64,000 nt of DNA from Trinickia violacea (lineage in GTDB: Bacteria; Pseudomonadota; Gammaproteobacteria; Burkholderiales; Burkholderiaceae), in contig NZ_CP040078.1 in assembly GCF_005280735.1 (NCBI RefSeq), positions 2,852,001-2,916,000 of the forward strand, read 5' to 3'. Numbering within the stretch: position 1 is the first letter of the stretch; each line of letters starts with the position of its first letter. This document shows, in pieces, positions 26,952-35,976 of the stretch. Both the position numbers and the translations under genes were made by a program. The notes below the pieces were generated by a model. It was given only the letters and a program-made list of their open reading frames with translations, did not search any database and was not told the DNA's origin.

Positions 26952-27122
26952 ATGGAGACCGAAACTCGCGTGGTGTGGAACAAAGGCAAGTTGGTCGGCC
27001 AGAAGCCGCCGCTGAGGCCCAAGGACGTTTGGGCCATCCGGATCTATCTTCAGAACGCTCATGCTGTCCGCGATCTCGCCTTGTTCAACCTTGCAATCGA
27101 GGCGGATCGTTTCTTCTCCTGA
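26952..27122 (+). pseudogene. 5' remnant of a tyrosine recombinase gene
   Basis: A 56-codon frame begins with an ATG and reads TRVVWNKGKLVGQKPPL, then RPKDVWAIRIYLQNAHAVRD and LALFNLAIEA before a TGA. This is the N-terminal SAM-like segment of a well-known group of proteobacterial phage-type integrases of about 200 residues. The match stops at LAI, so the catalytic domain (R-H-R-Y) is missing. It marks a past integration event or deletion at this site. Confidence 0.7.
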
Positions 27123-27211
27123 CAACCGGCGCCGTCTCCCGATCGCAGCGGGTGCACCTTCTTGACTGATCCAGCCAAGACCGAGTTGCGTCCATCGCGC
27201 CAATCCTTGCA

Positions 27212-27231
27212 TTATCCTGCTCGCAGGATAA
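27212..27231. promoter_or_regulatory. 20-bp palindrome upstream of the PucR-type gene
   Basis: TTATCCTGC and GCAGGATAA form a perfect inverted repeat with a 2-base centre, about 160 bases before the regulator start. The size and symmetry fit a dimeric repressor or activator site; the protein is unknown. Confidence 0.5.
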
Positions 27232-27389
27232 TCCACACTCGCGCCAGCGCCAGGACTTTTGCGGACCTTCCCCGACAAGCATTCTTAACAAGCCATGATT
27301 TCACGGTAGACCCGTGGCAGCCCGTAGTTGAACAGTGTTTCTTGAAGGCGTTCAGATCATCTTCTCTATCTACCTATCAAGTGCAAGTG

Positions 27390-28859
27390 ATGATTACCGT
27401 GCAGGAGTTGCTCGATACCCAATCCCTGAAACTAACGGCTCTTGCTGGCTTGTCCGGACTGACGCGGACCATCACTTGGGCCCATGCCGTTGACCTTCCC
27501 GATCCCTGGAGATGGATTGCCGCCGGCAATCTGGTCATGACGACGGGTGTAGGCGTGCCGCGCAATGCTTCGGACCAGATTGGCTGGCTGGAGAAGCTGG
27601 CGCGTAGCAATGCAAGTGCTTTAGTCGTCGCGCGCCAGGCCGATGCGCCGGAACTGTCACGCGAGATGCTCGATGCGGCAGACCGTCTTATGTTCCCGGT
27701 ACTGGAAGGGAGCTTCGAGCTTGAATTCGTGCAGTTGTCGAAGCACGTGATCGAGAGTGTGCTACAAGCCCAGCGCGACCGCTTCAGAGCCAGCGAACAA
27801 CTGTTCGAGACTTATGCGACCGCACTGCGCGAAGTGCCGGACATGGCCGGACGACTGACTGTTCTATCAGATCGGTTGCGACTCGGGCTGGCAATCGAAG
27901 ATGCTCGCAGCGGCTCGATCATCGTTTCCTCGAGTCCTTTGCCATCTTCTGTCGAGACCAACCCGGTCTTTGTAGAACGCATCGCTATCGGTGGCCGGGC
28001 GAAAGCGGACCTGATCATTCACCGTCGAGACGCGGAAGCGATGCAGGATCCGCTGCTGGTGCGCTCTCTTCTCGGCCTGCTCGAGATCGAGCTGGAGCGG
28101 CTGATGATCGACCGCGACGACCTGCGAGAAGAAGGCGCGGCACTCTTGCGCAGCCTGTTAAAGGGCGAGGCCGAGTTTTCCTTTCGCCCCATGCTGGAGC
28201 GCCGCGGGTTGACGGGCACACTCGTCGTGCTCGCAGTCTCTCCCGGAAAGCAAGGCCCATGGAGCGTAGTCGAGATCCACCATGCGCCGCCTTTGCACAC
28301 CCGCACACCCTTGCTGCTCGAAGATGACGTACTGCTCGCGTTGGCTCAGGATCACGTCGACACGCTGCAATGCCTGCGGTTCGGCTTGGGCGAGGGCACC
28401 GTGGTCGGCATCAGCGGGCCCGTCACGGAGGCCGCCGGCTTTCGCGAGAGCGTGCGCCAGGCGCGCCTGGCGCTTGCCCAGGCACACGAAGTCGGCAAGG
28501 ATCTCGTGCGCTACGGAGAAATCGAAACCGGCTACATCACGATGCCGAGGTCACTTGCCGAGGCGAGCGCGTTGGTTGGCCGCTATCTCGGTCCCGTGAT
28601 CGAGTACGACCGCGTCCACGGTACCGCCCTGCTCTCGACGCTTATGACGTTTCTCGAGAACGACGGTAACTGGAAATCCACCGCCTTCGACCTGGCGATA
28701 CACCGCCAGACCCTTGTCTACCGCCTGAAACAAATCGAGCAGCTGACCGGCGTCAAACCGACCACAACCGACGGAATCACGCGGTTGTGGCTTGCCCTTC
28801 AGGCTGGAAAGGCAGCCAATCTGTTGCCTGACGCCCCTTTGAAATCATCAGATGGATAG
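27390..28859 (+). CDS. PucR-family transcriptional regulator
   Basis: The 489-residue protein has an N-terminal PucR-type domain (ITVQELLDTQSLKLTALAG..., residues 1-120), a middle GGDEF-like region of the CdaR type, and a C-terminal PucR/CdaR HTH of 60 residues (STAFDLAIHRQTLVYRLKQIEQLTG). Such regulators control purine, amine or amino acid catabolism. The ATG at 27390 starts exactly at the PucR domain; the frame is open 76 codons further up but without family content. The following permease remnant, amine oxidase and cupin genes are probable targets. Confidence 0.88.
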   Translation: MITVQELLDTQSLKLTALAGLSGLTRTITWAHAVDLPDPWRWIAAGNLVMTTGVGVPRNASDQIGWLEKLARSNASALVVARQADAPELSREMLDAADRLMFPVLEGSFELEFVQLSKHVIESVLQAQRDRFRASEQLFETYATALREVPDMAGRLTVLSDRLRLGLAIEDARSGSIIVSSSPLPSSVETNPVFVERIAIGGRAKADLIIHRRDAEAMQDPLLVRSLLGLLEIELERLMIDRDDLREEGAALLRSLLKGEAEFSFRPMLERRGLTGTLVVLAVSPGKQGPWSVVEIHHAPPLHTRTPLLLEDDVLLALAQDHVDTLQCLRFGLGEGTVVGISGPVTEAAGFRESVRQARLALAQAHEVGKDLVRYGEIETGYITMPRSLAEASALVGRYLGPVIEYDRVHGTALLSTLMTFLENDGNWKSTAFDLAIHRQTLVYRLKQIEQLTGVKPTTTDGITRLWLALQAGKAANLLPDAPLKSSDG

Positions 28860-28975
28860 TCATACATTTGTATAAGAGCCGTCCCTCAAGACGACATTTT
28901 GCGCATAGCCTGGCCTGCGCGTTTTGCTTTTAATGGAGGTCACAAAAGACAAATTTCGTTTCCAGGAGACAAACG

Positions 28976-29440
28976 ATGCCTATCCAGACGGAGCTCGATC
29001 CGCGGCTGAAACACTCTCTGAAAACCCGTGGCGTACCCGCCTGGGGAGTTATCGCTTCGACACTCGTCGGATATGGCTGTGTGGTGATCGCGGCGCTCTG
29101 GCCCGACACGGTCTTCCTGTTCCTGATCAACTCGTCGGGTGCGGTGTTTCTGTTCGTCTATCTGATGATCTGCCTGTCACAACTCAAGCTGAGAGGCGAA
29201 TGGGAACGTCGCGGCGTGCTGAAGCTGCGCATGTGGGGCCATCCGTGGCTGCCGCTCCTCGTGACTGTCACCATCGTCGCCGTACTGGTAAGCATGGCGC
29301 TGGATCCGAAGACCCAGATCAGCCTTCTACAAAGCATCATCGCACTGATCGTCATCCTGGCCTCCTACCCGGTGTTCTGCGTCAAGGGCAAGCGAAAGCA
29401 GATGCGGACAGCGACACCATCGGCGGCAAATCGCACGTGA
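28976..29440 (+). pseudogene. Amino acid/GABA permease with a large internal deletion
   Basis: The 154-residue frame is the C-terminal third of an APC-family permease of the GabP type (RGVPAWGVIASTLVGYG, then LINSSGAVFLFVYLMICLSQL, RGVLKLRMWGHPWLPLL and two more hydrophobic segments). Full-length members have about 460 residues and 12 helices; here 3-4 remain. The start is well formed (CAGGAGAC before the ATG) and the first residues look like a permease N-terminus running into an internal segment, so an in-frame deletion of roughly 900 bases is likely. Transport function is not expected. Confidence 0.75.
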
Positions 29441-29550
29441 CGTCGGCATCGACGAATCAACATACGCCTCGCGTGTGCACGGTAATCGTGCAGCGGGAAA
29501 TGCCCCCCCCGAATTGCATGAACAAGAACCTGGATTAGTAGGAGAGACGG

Positions 29551-30933
29551 ATGCCATCCGCACAAGAACTGACGCAACTTCCAAACCGCCCGCTGTGGCA
29601 TGAACCCTCGCGCGCGCGGGACATGATGGACTGCGAAGAACGGGCCGATGTCGTGATCGTCGGCGCAGGTTATACAGGGCTATGGACTGCGTACTATCTG
29701 CTGAAGGCGCAGCCATCGCTAAAGGTCGTCCTGCTGGAGCGGGAAGCAGTCGGCTTCGGCGCTTCGGGCCGCAATGGAGGGTGGGCGTCGGCGATATTTC
29801 CGATCTCGCTCGAACGCGTGGCGCAAATGTATTCGCACGCCGCGGCATTGCATTTGCAGACCGCGATGAACGAGACCGTGAACGAAATTGGGCGCGTGCT
29901 CGATCTTGAAGGCATCGATGCTGACTATGCAAAGCAAGGTTTTCTTTCCCTTGCACGCAGCCAGCCCCAGTTCGATCGAATTCAAGCCTCGGTCGATGCG
30001 TCGGTTCGCTTTGGATTGCCGGATCAATGGCGCGCGCTCGATGCGAAGGAAGCTTCGGCGCGGATCGGCGTCGAGCGTGTGCAGGGAGGCCTTTACACCG
30101 AGCACTGCGCACTGATCCATCCTGGCAAGCTGGTGCGTGGACTGGCAGCCGTTGTGGAGGGAATGGGCGCGCGCATTTTCGAAAAGACGGCCGCTCTCCA
30201 CATCGCGCCTGGGCAGGTGACTACAGCGCATGGCGGCGTCAAGGCAACAACGGTGGTGCGCGCAACCGAGGCATTTTCCTGCCAGTTGCCGGAGAACAGC
30301 CGCTCTGTCATCCCGCTGTATTCCCTGGTACTGGCGACAGAGCCCCTGTCTCAGGCGCTTCGCCAGCGGTTGAGGCTCGATCATCGCCTGGCGTTCAATG
30401 ACATGCGCCACCTGAGGGTGTACGGACAGGTGACGGCGGAAGGCCGACTGGTGTTTGGTGGTCGCGGCGCTCCATACCGCTTCGGCTCCCGAATTTCACA
30501 GGAGGATGACCTGGTCGACAAAGTGCACGCCAACATCTACGCCGCGATGCTTGAGTTCTTCCCCGACCTGGCCGATGCCCGCATCACGCATCGCTGGGGC
30601 GGCGCGCTCGGCGTGTCGCGGGACTGGTGCCCGACTGTGAGCATGGACAAAGACGCCCGCATTGCCTGGGCGGGAAATTACGTCGGCGATGGCGTCGCAA
30701 CGAGTAACCTGGCCGGCCGCATCTTGCGCAATCTGATTCTCGATCGCAATGACGAGATCAACCGGTTGCCTGTGGTCAACCATCGCTCACCGGCGTGGGA
30801 ACCGGAGCCTTTTCGCTGGATTGGCGTCAATGGCGGTCTCACAGCGGCGGGCTTCAGTGATCTTGAAGAACGTGTAACCAACCAGCCGTCGCGTACGGCA
30901 CGAGTCCTCGAAAAGCTGACGGGTGCCCATTGA
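29551..30933 (+). CDS. FAD-dependent amine/amino acid oxidase (DAO family, PuuB-like)
   Basis: The 460-residue flavoprotein has the dinucleotide motif VVIVGAGYTGLW near residue 30, the second conserved region FGASGRNGGWASA, and a C-terminal FAD motif WAGNYVGDGVATSNLAG. The layout resembles gamma-glutamylputrescine oxidase and related DAO enzymes, which oxidise amines with O2 to aldehyde, ammonia and H2O2. It lies between a permease remnant and a cupin gene in an operon behind a PucR regulator, suggesting polyamine or amino acid catabolism; the exact substrate is inference. Confidence 0.88.
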   Translation: MPSAQELTQLPNRPLWHEPSRARDMMDCEERADVVIVGAGYTGLWTAYYLLKAQPSLKVVLLEREAVGFGASGRNGGWASAIFPISLERVAQMYSHAAALHLQTAMNETVNEIGRVLDLEGIDADYAKQGFLSLARSQPQFDRIQASVDASVRFGLPDQWRALDAKEASARIGVERVQGGLYTEHCALIHPGKLVRGLAAVVEGMGARIFEKTAALHIAPGQVTTAHGGVKATTVVRATEAFSCQLPENSRSVIPLYSLVLATEPLSQALRQRLRLDHRLAFNDMRHLRVYGQVTAEGRLVFGGRGAPYRFGSRISQEDDLVDKVHANIYAAMLEFFPDLADARITHRWGGALGVSRDWCPTVSMDKDARIAWAGNYVGDGVATSNLAGRILRNLILDRNDEINRLPVVNHRSPAWEPEPFRWIGVNGGLTAAGFSDLEERVTNQPSRTARVLEKLTGAH

Positions 30934-30947
30934 AAAAGGAGTGATAC

Positions 30948-31298
30948 ATGACGAAGTTCACCATCATCAAAGCCGCCGATATTGCTTCGGCCCGACTCGC
31001 CTCAGCAGGCCAGCGAGCCGGGGCCGATAGCGGCGATCCCCAAATTGCTGTCAAGACTGTTGCGCCCGAGGCGGTTGGCAATCTGGGGATATGGGAATGC
31101 CAGCCAGGAGGCTGGCCAGTGATAAACCGCCCCGATACCGAATTTACGTACATCATTTCTGGCCGTGCCAGGCTCACCGATGACTCGACGGGTGAAGTGA
31201 CCGAGATCGTCGGTGGAGATCTCGTGATCTTGCCGCCCGGTTGGACGGGGCGCTGGGATGTACTGGAGCCCGTTCGCAAGATCTACGCGATTTATTGA
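30948..31298 (+). CDS. Cupin-domain protein (DUF861 / EutQ-like)
   Basis: The 116-residue single-domain cupin has GIWECQPGGW, an acidic and histidine-poor first motif, and GGDLVILPPGWTGRWDV as the second motif, the pattern of the DUF861 cupins often found with amine oxidases such as PuuB. It is 14 bases downstream of the oxidase gene with an AAGGAG site before its ATG, so it is co-transcribed. A role in handling the oxidised amine product is inferred from context. Confidence 0.85.
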   Translation: MTKFTIIKAADIASARLASAGQRAGADSGDPQIAVKTVAPEAVGNLGIWECQPGGWPVINRPDTEFTYIISGRARLTDDSTGEVTEIVGGDLVILPPGWTGRWDVLEPVRKIYAIY

Positions 31299-31425
31299 AC
31301 CTGATCCGCGAGCATCGAAAAGAGCGGCGAGTTCGCGATGCCGACGGCCAGGTGACGTTTTATTTAGCTGAGAAGCACAGACGGCAGGGTATTTATAAAA
31401 CCGACCTATTGTTTGGAGACAAAGC

Positions 31426-32550
31426 ATGCATAAATTCATTATTCTTGGCGCGACAGCCTATACAGCGGTCACTCTAACGCTGCCGGCAATGGCACAGGAA
31501 GTTGTTGTGATCGGACATTCGGCCCCGCTAACGGGGCCTCAAGCGGCAAACGGCAAGGACAATGAATATGGCGCGCGGATGGCTGTCGACGAACTGAATA
31601 AACAAGGGGTGCTGATAGCAGGCAAGAAGGTGACTTTCAAGTTGGAGTCGCAAGATGATCAGGCGGACCCCAAAACCGGCGTTCAGGTCGCGCAGAACCT
31701 CATTGACCGCAACGTCGTCGCTGTCCTGGGGCCGTATAACTCAGGCGTAGCTATTCCTGCGTCTCGCGTCTACAACAATGCGGGGGTCCCTCTCCTGCCT
31801 GTCGCATCAAACCCAGCGATTACAGAGCAAGGCTTTAAGAACATTTTCCGGATTGGTGCCAGCGACGCCCAGCTTGGTGGGACGATGGGGGACTTTGCAG
31901 CCAAGGAGTTGAAAGCCAAAACGGTAGCCATCGTCGACGACCGTTCTGCGTATGGGCAGGGAATCGCGGAGCAATTTGAGGAATCGGCCAAGGCAAACGG
32001 CCTAGAAATTGTCGACAAGCAATTCACCAACGGCCAGGCAACCGATTTCCTTGCCATCCTCACGGCAATCAAAGCTAAGAATCCCGATGTGATTTTCTTC
32101 GGCGGCTACGCATCTCAAGCTGCGCCGATGGTTAAACAGATGCGGCAGCGCGGTCTGAGAGCGAAGTTACTTGGTGGAGACGCCATCTGTACAGCCGACA
32201 TGGGAAAAGTGGCAGGCGAGGCGGCCTCGATTGTCTACTGTTCTCAAGGCGGGACCGCCCTGGACAAGACTGAGGAAGGTAGGAAATTCATTAAGAAGTA
32301 CAAGGACACCTATCATACAGACATGCAAGTTTATGCGGTCAACTACTACGATGGAGTCAAAATGTTGGCCGACGCCATGACGAAGGCAGCGACGACGAGT
32401 GACAAAAGCAAACTGATCGCACAGCTGGCGAAAGAACAATACAAGGGGATAGCCGGCACTTACTCCTTTGATGCCGATGGGAATCTTAAAGGCGCGCCAA
32501 CAACCGTGTATGTCATTCGAAACGGCTTGCCCGTTCCTTACGTCAATTAA
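31426..32550 (+). CDS. Branched-chain amino acid-type ABC binding protein
   Basis: The 374-residue periplasmic binding protein has a Sec signal (MHKFIILG..., cleavage after AMA near residue 24) and the LivK/LivJ fold with IGHSAPLTGPQAANGKDNEYGA and SGVAIPASRVYNNAGVP. No permease or ATPase gene is near, so it would have to share components elsewhere or act as a sensor. Its third codon positions are visibly less GC-rich than in neighbouring genes, which hints at separate acquisition. It is convergent with a paralogue. Confidence 0.88.
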   Translation: MHKFIILGATAYTAVTLTLPAMAQEVVVIGHSAPLTGPQAANGKDNEYGARMAVDELNKQGVLIAGKKVTFKLESQDDQADPKTGVQVAQNLIDRNVVAVLGPYNSGVAIPASRVYNNAGVPLLPVASNPAITEQGFKNIFRIGASDAQLGGTMGDFAAKELKAKTVAIVDDRSAYGQGIAEQFEESAKANGLEIVDKQFTNGQATDFLAILTAIKAKNPDVIFFGGYASQAAPMVKQMRQRGLRAKLLGGDAICTADMGKVAGEAASIVYCSQGGTALDKTEEGRKFIKKYKDTYHTDMQVYAVNYYDGVKMLADAMTKAATTSDKSKLIAQLAKEQYKGIAGTYSFDADGNLKGAPTTVYVIRNGLPVPYVN

Positions 32551-32580
32551 GCGAAGACTTCACGGACTTCGTTGAAATGG

Positions 32581-32606
32581 CCGGGTACCTATTCAAGCGT
32601 ACCCGG
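32581..32606. terminator. Hairpin between convergent binding-protein genes
   Basis: CCGGGTAC pairs perfectly with GTACCCGG across a 10-base loop in the 108-base gap between two convergent genes. No T-run is present on either side. A bidirectional terminator is the simplest reading. Confidence 0.4.
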
Positions 32607-32658
32607 TCAATAGTCCTGACCAACGAAGGGCGCTTTTGTGCAAGCGATGTGCAAGTCC

Positions 32659-33831
32659 TCAGTTCTTCAGTGCCTGGACCTGCTCTCCGTGCGCAATCGC
32701 CTCAGGCACCCACTTGCCCCCCGTCACCTTGTAGAACGTTGCCGCGGGATCTTTCAGATCGCCGCTTGACGTGAACGCAATTGCACCGGAGATCCCTTCA
32801 AACGACACGGACTTGATGAACGGCGTGTACACCTTCGGGTCGGTTGAGTTGGCTTTCTGCATCGCGTGAATCAGCACCCAAGTCGCATCGTAGGCAGCCG
32901 GTGCATAGGCGACCACGCCCTGCCCATATTTCGATTTCATTTTCGAATCGAACTGCTCGCCGGCCTTCATCATCGACAACGGCACGCCGTAGTCCCAGGA
33001 CATGGCCCCATCCGCGTCCGATCCCGCCACTTGAAGGAACGTATCGTTCTCAAAGCTGCCACCACCGAGCAGCGTGGCCTTCATGCCGAGCTGACGCATC
33101 TGCTTGGCGAGCATGCCCGCTTGCTGGTCCAGGCCGCCCCAGAACACGACGTCCGGATTGAATGACTTGATGTGAGTCAGTTGCGCCTTGAAGTCCACAG
33201 CCTTGTCCGCCGTAAATTCGCGGTCCACGACCTTTCCACCGGCCTTCTCGACGCCCTTGACGAACTCGTCGGCCATACCCTGGCCGAACGCGGTGCGATC
33301 GTCGATGACGGCAATCACCTTGCCTTTGAGAGTCTCCACAGCGGAACGCCCTGCCAGTTGGCCCATTTGCGCGTCGGAATTGGTCACGCGGAAGACGTTG
33401 GCGAAACCTTGCGATGTGAGCGTCGGATTGGTCGCCGTGGGCGAGACCATCGGGATGCCCGCGTTGTTATAAATCCGCGACGCCGGAATGCTCGTGCCCG
33501 AGTTGAAGTGCCCCACCACGCCCGCGACATGCGCGTCGACCAGCTTCTGGGCCACCTGGGTGCCGGTACGCGGATCGCCTTGGTCATCCTCCGCATCGAG
33601 CGCGAAATGGACCGGTTGTCCGGCGATCACAATCTTGTCGGCGTTGGCGTCTTCGATCGCCATTTCAGCGCCGCGCTTGACGTCGATGCCGTAATGAGCC
33701 GACGCACCCGTCAGGGGGGCGGCAAATCCGATCGTGACGTCCGCGGCGTACGCCGACGAACCGAGCGCCATCACACCGGCGAGCACTGCGGGAATCGCAG
33801 CAACAGTCGTTACAGCAAAACGCGTCTTCAT
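32659..33831 (-). CDS. Branched-chain amino acid-type ABC binding protein
   Basis: The 390-residue binding protein has a signal peptide ending near ASA-YA (residue 29) and the LivK-type domain (GFAAPLTGASAHYGIDVKRGAEMAIEDA, in pieces). As with its convergent partner, no transporter subunits are nearby. Its long 5' region (to 34031) has a promoter whose spacer is a palindrome shared with the etfB promoter, which ties it to the neighbouring catabolic cluster; it may bring in that cluster's substrate. Confidence 0.9.
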   Translation of the reverse strand: MKTRFAVTTVAAIPAVLAGVMALGSSAYAADVTIGFAAPLTGASAHYGIDVKRGAEMAIEDANADKIVIAGQPVHFALDAEDDQGDPRTGTQVAQKLVDAHVAGVVGHFNSGTSIPASRIYNNAGIPMVSPTATNPTLTSQGFANVFRVTNSDAQMGQLAGRSAVETLKGKVIAVIDDRTAFGQGMADEFVKGVEKAGGKVVDREFTADKAVDFKAQLTHIKSFNPDVVFWGGLDQQAGMLAKQMRQLGMKATLLGGGSFENDTFLQVAGSDADGAMSWDYGVPLSMMKAGEQFDSKMKSKYGQGVVAYAPAAYDATWVLIHAMQKANSTDPKVYTPFIKSVSFEGISGAIAFTSSGDLKDPAATFYKVTGGKWVPEAIAHGEQVQALKN

Positions 33832-34002
33832 TGCTTTCCTCCAGAGATTAGGCTAATTACCCATTTACATAGCATGACTAACTTATTTTTCTATTCCTTC
33901 AAAACACCGGGCTCGAGGATCGTCGGCGCGACAGACGACCCCCTCTCCTCCTTTACGACGACGATCTTCCGGTTTCAGCGATGTCTCGATCGGTTGAAAC
34001 CA

Positions 34003-34031
34003 AGAGTATGACGTGTGTCGTCATATGTCAA
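34003..34031 (-). promoter_or_regulatory. Promoter with palindromic operator for the binding-protein gene
   Basis: On the minus strand TTGACA (34031-34026) is followed after 17 bases by TACTCT (34008-34003). The spacer is a near-perfect palindrome: TATGACG, 5 bases, CGTCATA on the plus strand at 34007-34025. The -10 box is weak, so activation or repression through the palindrome is plausible. Confidence 0.55.
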
Positions 34032-34092
34032 CGAATCAAAATAACGCCCTGGCTCGGGGTTTTCCTGACCTCGACGGCCTGCCACTCCGCGT

Positions 34093-34875
34093 TCAAACGC
34101 GATAGCCGGCGCCATCTCGATCAAGCAATCGCAACAGCGCGGTCCACTCTCGATCCAGATGCGTCGTGCTCAAATAGGCGTAGTCGTCGTGCTGCTTCGC
34201 CGCATGCTCGCAAACCTCGGGCGATGGAATCGTGACCTTCTGCCCTGCCGACAACGTCGCCACCTGGATCTCGCAGGCCTTGTTCAGATAGAACATGCGC
34301 GTGAATGCCTCGGCGACCGATCTGCCCGTCGTGAGCAACCCGTGATTGCGCAAGATCAGATAGTCTTTCTCGCCGATCGACTTGACGATGCGCACGCGCT
34401 CGTCGAGATCGAGCGAGATGCCCTCGTAGTCGTGGTAGGCCACGCGGTTGTAGAACTGCATGCTGATCTGATTCAGCGGCAGCAGGCCGCACTCCATCGC
34501 CGCGACCGCCATGCCGTGCGTCGTATGCAGATGCACGACGCATTCGACGTCGTGCCGCGCCTGATGCAGCGCGCTATGAATCGTGAAGCCGGCCGCGTTG
34601 ACTTCGAATCGATCGTCGCCGATCGGATTGCCCTCGACGTCGATCTTGACGAGCGACGACGCCGTGATCTCGTCGAAGAACCAGCCGTGCGGATTGATCA
34701 GGAACTGATCGCTCCTGCCTGGGACGCGCGCCGAAATGTGCGTATAGATGAGGTCCGTGAGGTCGTATTTGGCGGCCAACCGGTAGGCGGCAGCGAGCTG
34801 AACGCGCGTGTCCCACTCCGCCTGGGAGATGTTGCGGGGCTTTCGATTGATATGTGGATCGGTGGTAGAGATCAT
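34093..34875 (-). CDS. Class II aldolase/adducin-family protein
   Basis: The 260-residue protein belongs to the class II aldolase/adducin family (fuculose-phosphate aldolase-like, or decarboxylase-like). Zinc-binding histidines are visible in HLHTTHG and in a later YHDYEG/NHG region (LRNHGLLTTGRS). Family members cleave or decarboxylate sugar-derived hydroxyacids. The ATG at 34875 has GGAG upstream and starts just before the domain. It follows etfA by 107 bases on the same strand and probably belongs with the hyu/etf catabolic cluster. Confidence 0.85.
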   Translation of the reverse strand: MISTTDPHINRKPRNISQAEWDTRVQLAAAYRLAAKYDLTDLIYTHISARVPGRSDQFLINPHGWFFDEITASSLVKIDVEGNPIGDDRFEVNAAGFTIHSALHQARHDVECVVHLHTTHGMAVAAMECGLLPLNQISMQFYNRVAYHDYEGISLDLDERVRIVKSIGEKDYLILRNHGLLTTGRSVAEAFTRMFYLNKACEIQVATLSAGQKVTIPSPEVCEHAAKQHDDYAYLSTTHLDREWTALLRLLDRDGAGYRV

Positions 34876-34982
34876 TCTGTTTCGTTCTCCATTTCGTGAC
34901 ATCGATGACGATTCGCGGTCGAATGACCGCGTGGGTGATTCGATCGGTTTGAAACTGGGTAAGCGCTGTCGATTCGACGCGG

Positions 34983-35954
34983 CTATACCTCGTTGGCAAA
35001 AGCGGGCACGAGCTCGAACAGATCGCCAACGAGGCCGTAGTCGGCCACGCTGAAGATCGGCGCTTCCGGATCCTTGTTGATCGCGACGATCACCTTCGAA
35101 TCCTTCATGCCAGCCAGGTGCTGAATCGCGCCCGAGATGCCGACTGCCACGTACAGCTGCGGCGCAACGATCTTGCCCGTTTGCCCCACTTGGTAATCGT
35201 TCGGCACATAGCCCGCGTCGACCGCCGCGCGCGACGCGCCCAGCGCCGCGTTCAGCTTGTCCGCCAGCGGCTCGAGCACCTTCGTATAGTTCTCGCCGCT
35301 GCCCAAGCCGCGGCCACCCGACACCACGATGTGCGCGCTCGTCAATTCGGGGCGGTCCATCTTCGTCACTTCGCGGTTCACGAACTGCGAAATGCCGGCG
35401 TCGGCCGCGGCTTCGATCTTCTCGACGGCTGCGCTGCCGCCTTCGGCCGCCACCGCGTCAAAACCCGTCGCGCGCACCGTGATCACTTTGATCGGATCGC
35501 TCGACTGCACCGTCGCGATCGCGTTGCCCGCGTAGATCGGACGCTCGAACGTGTCGGCGCTGTCCACTGCGGTGATTTCGCTGATCTGCGCCACGTCGAG
35601 CTTCGCGGCCACGCGCGGCGCGATGTTCTTGCCGTAAGCCGTCGCAGGAGCCAGGATGTGCGAGTAGTCCTTCGCCGGGTCTTGCACCAGCGTCAGCACC
35701 GTCGCTTCGACGTTTTCCGCCAGGCCCTCGGCCAGTTGCGGCGCGTCGGCGAGCAGCACTTTGCTGACACCCGCGATCTTCGAAGCGGCATCCGCTGCGG
35801 CTTGCGCGTTGTGGCCCACCACCAGCAGGTGAATGTCGCCGCCAATCTTCTGTGCGGCCGCGACCGTGTTCAGCGTCGCGCCCTTGATCGACGCGTTGCC
35901 CCCCAGGGGGACTTCCTTCGGGGCGTCGTGTTCGGCAATTACCAGAATCGTCAT
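34983..35954 (-). CDS. etfA: Electron transfer flavoprotein alpha subunit
   Basis: The 323-residue protein has the ETF alpha pattern: N-terminal ILVIAEHD and the C-terminal FAD-binding domain with GGRGLGSGENY, SRAAVDAGYVPNDYQVGQTGK, VAVGISGAIQHLAGMKDSKVIVAINKD. It takes electrons from flavin dehydrogenases and passes them to ETF-quinone oxidoreductase. It lies 22 bases after etfB. Because a FAD oxidoreductase and regulator sharing its promoter motif are nearby, it may be a dedicated copy. Confidence 0.96.
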   Translation of the reverse strand: MTILVIAEHDAPKEVPLGGNASIKGATLNTVAAAQKIGGDIHLLVVGHNAQAAADAASKIAGVSKVLLADAPQLAEGLAENVEATVLTLVQDPAKDYSHILAPATAYGKNIAPRVAAKLDVAQISEITAVDSADTFERPIYAGNAIATVQSSDPIKVITVRATGFDAVAAEGGSAAVEKIEAAADAGISQFVNREVTKMDRPELTSAHIVVSGGRGLGSGENYTKVLEPLADKLNAALGASRAAVDAGYVPNDYQVGQTGKIVAPQLYVAVGISGAIQHLAGMKDSKVIVAINKDPEAPIFSVADYGLVGDLFELVPAFANEV

Positions 35955-35976
35955 CTCTATCGTCTCCGCGTCCGTC

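Noticed and set aside
28862..28873. Small palindrome ATACA-TT-TGTAT after the PucR gene
   Set aside because: Arms of five AT-rich bases are likely by chance in an intergenic stretch.
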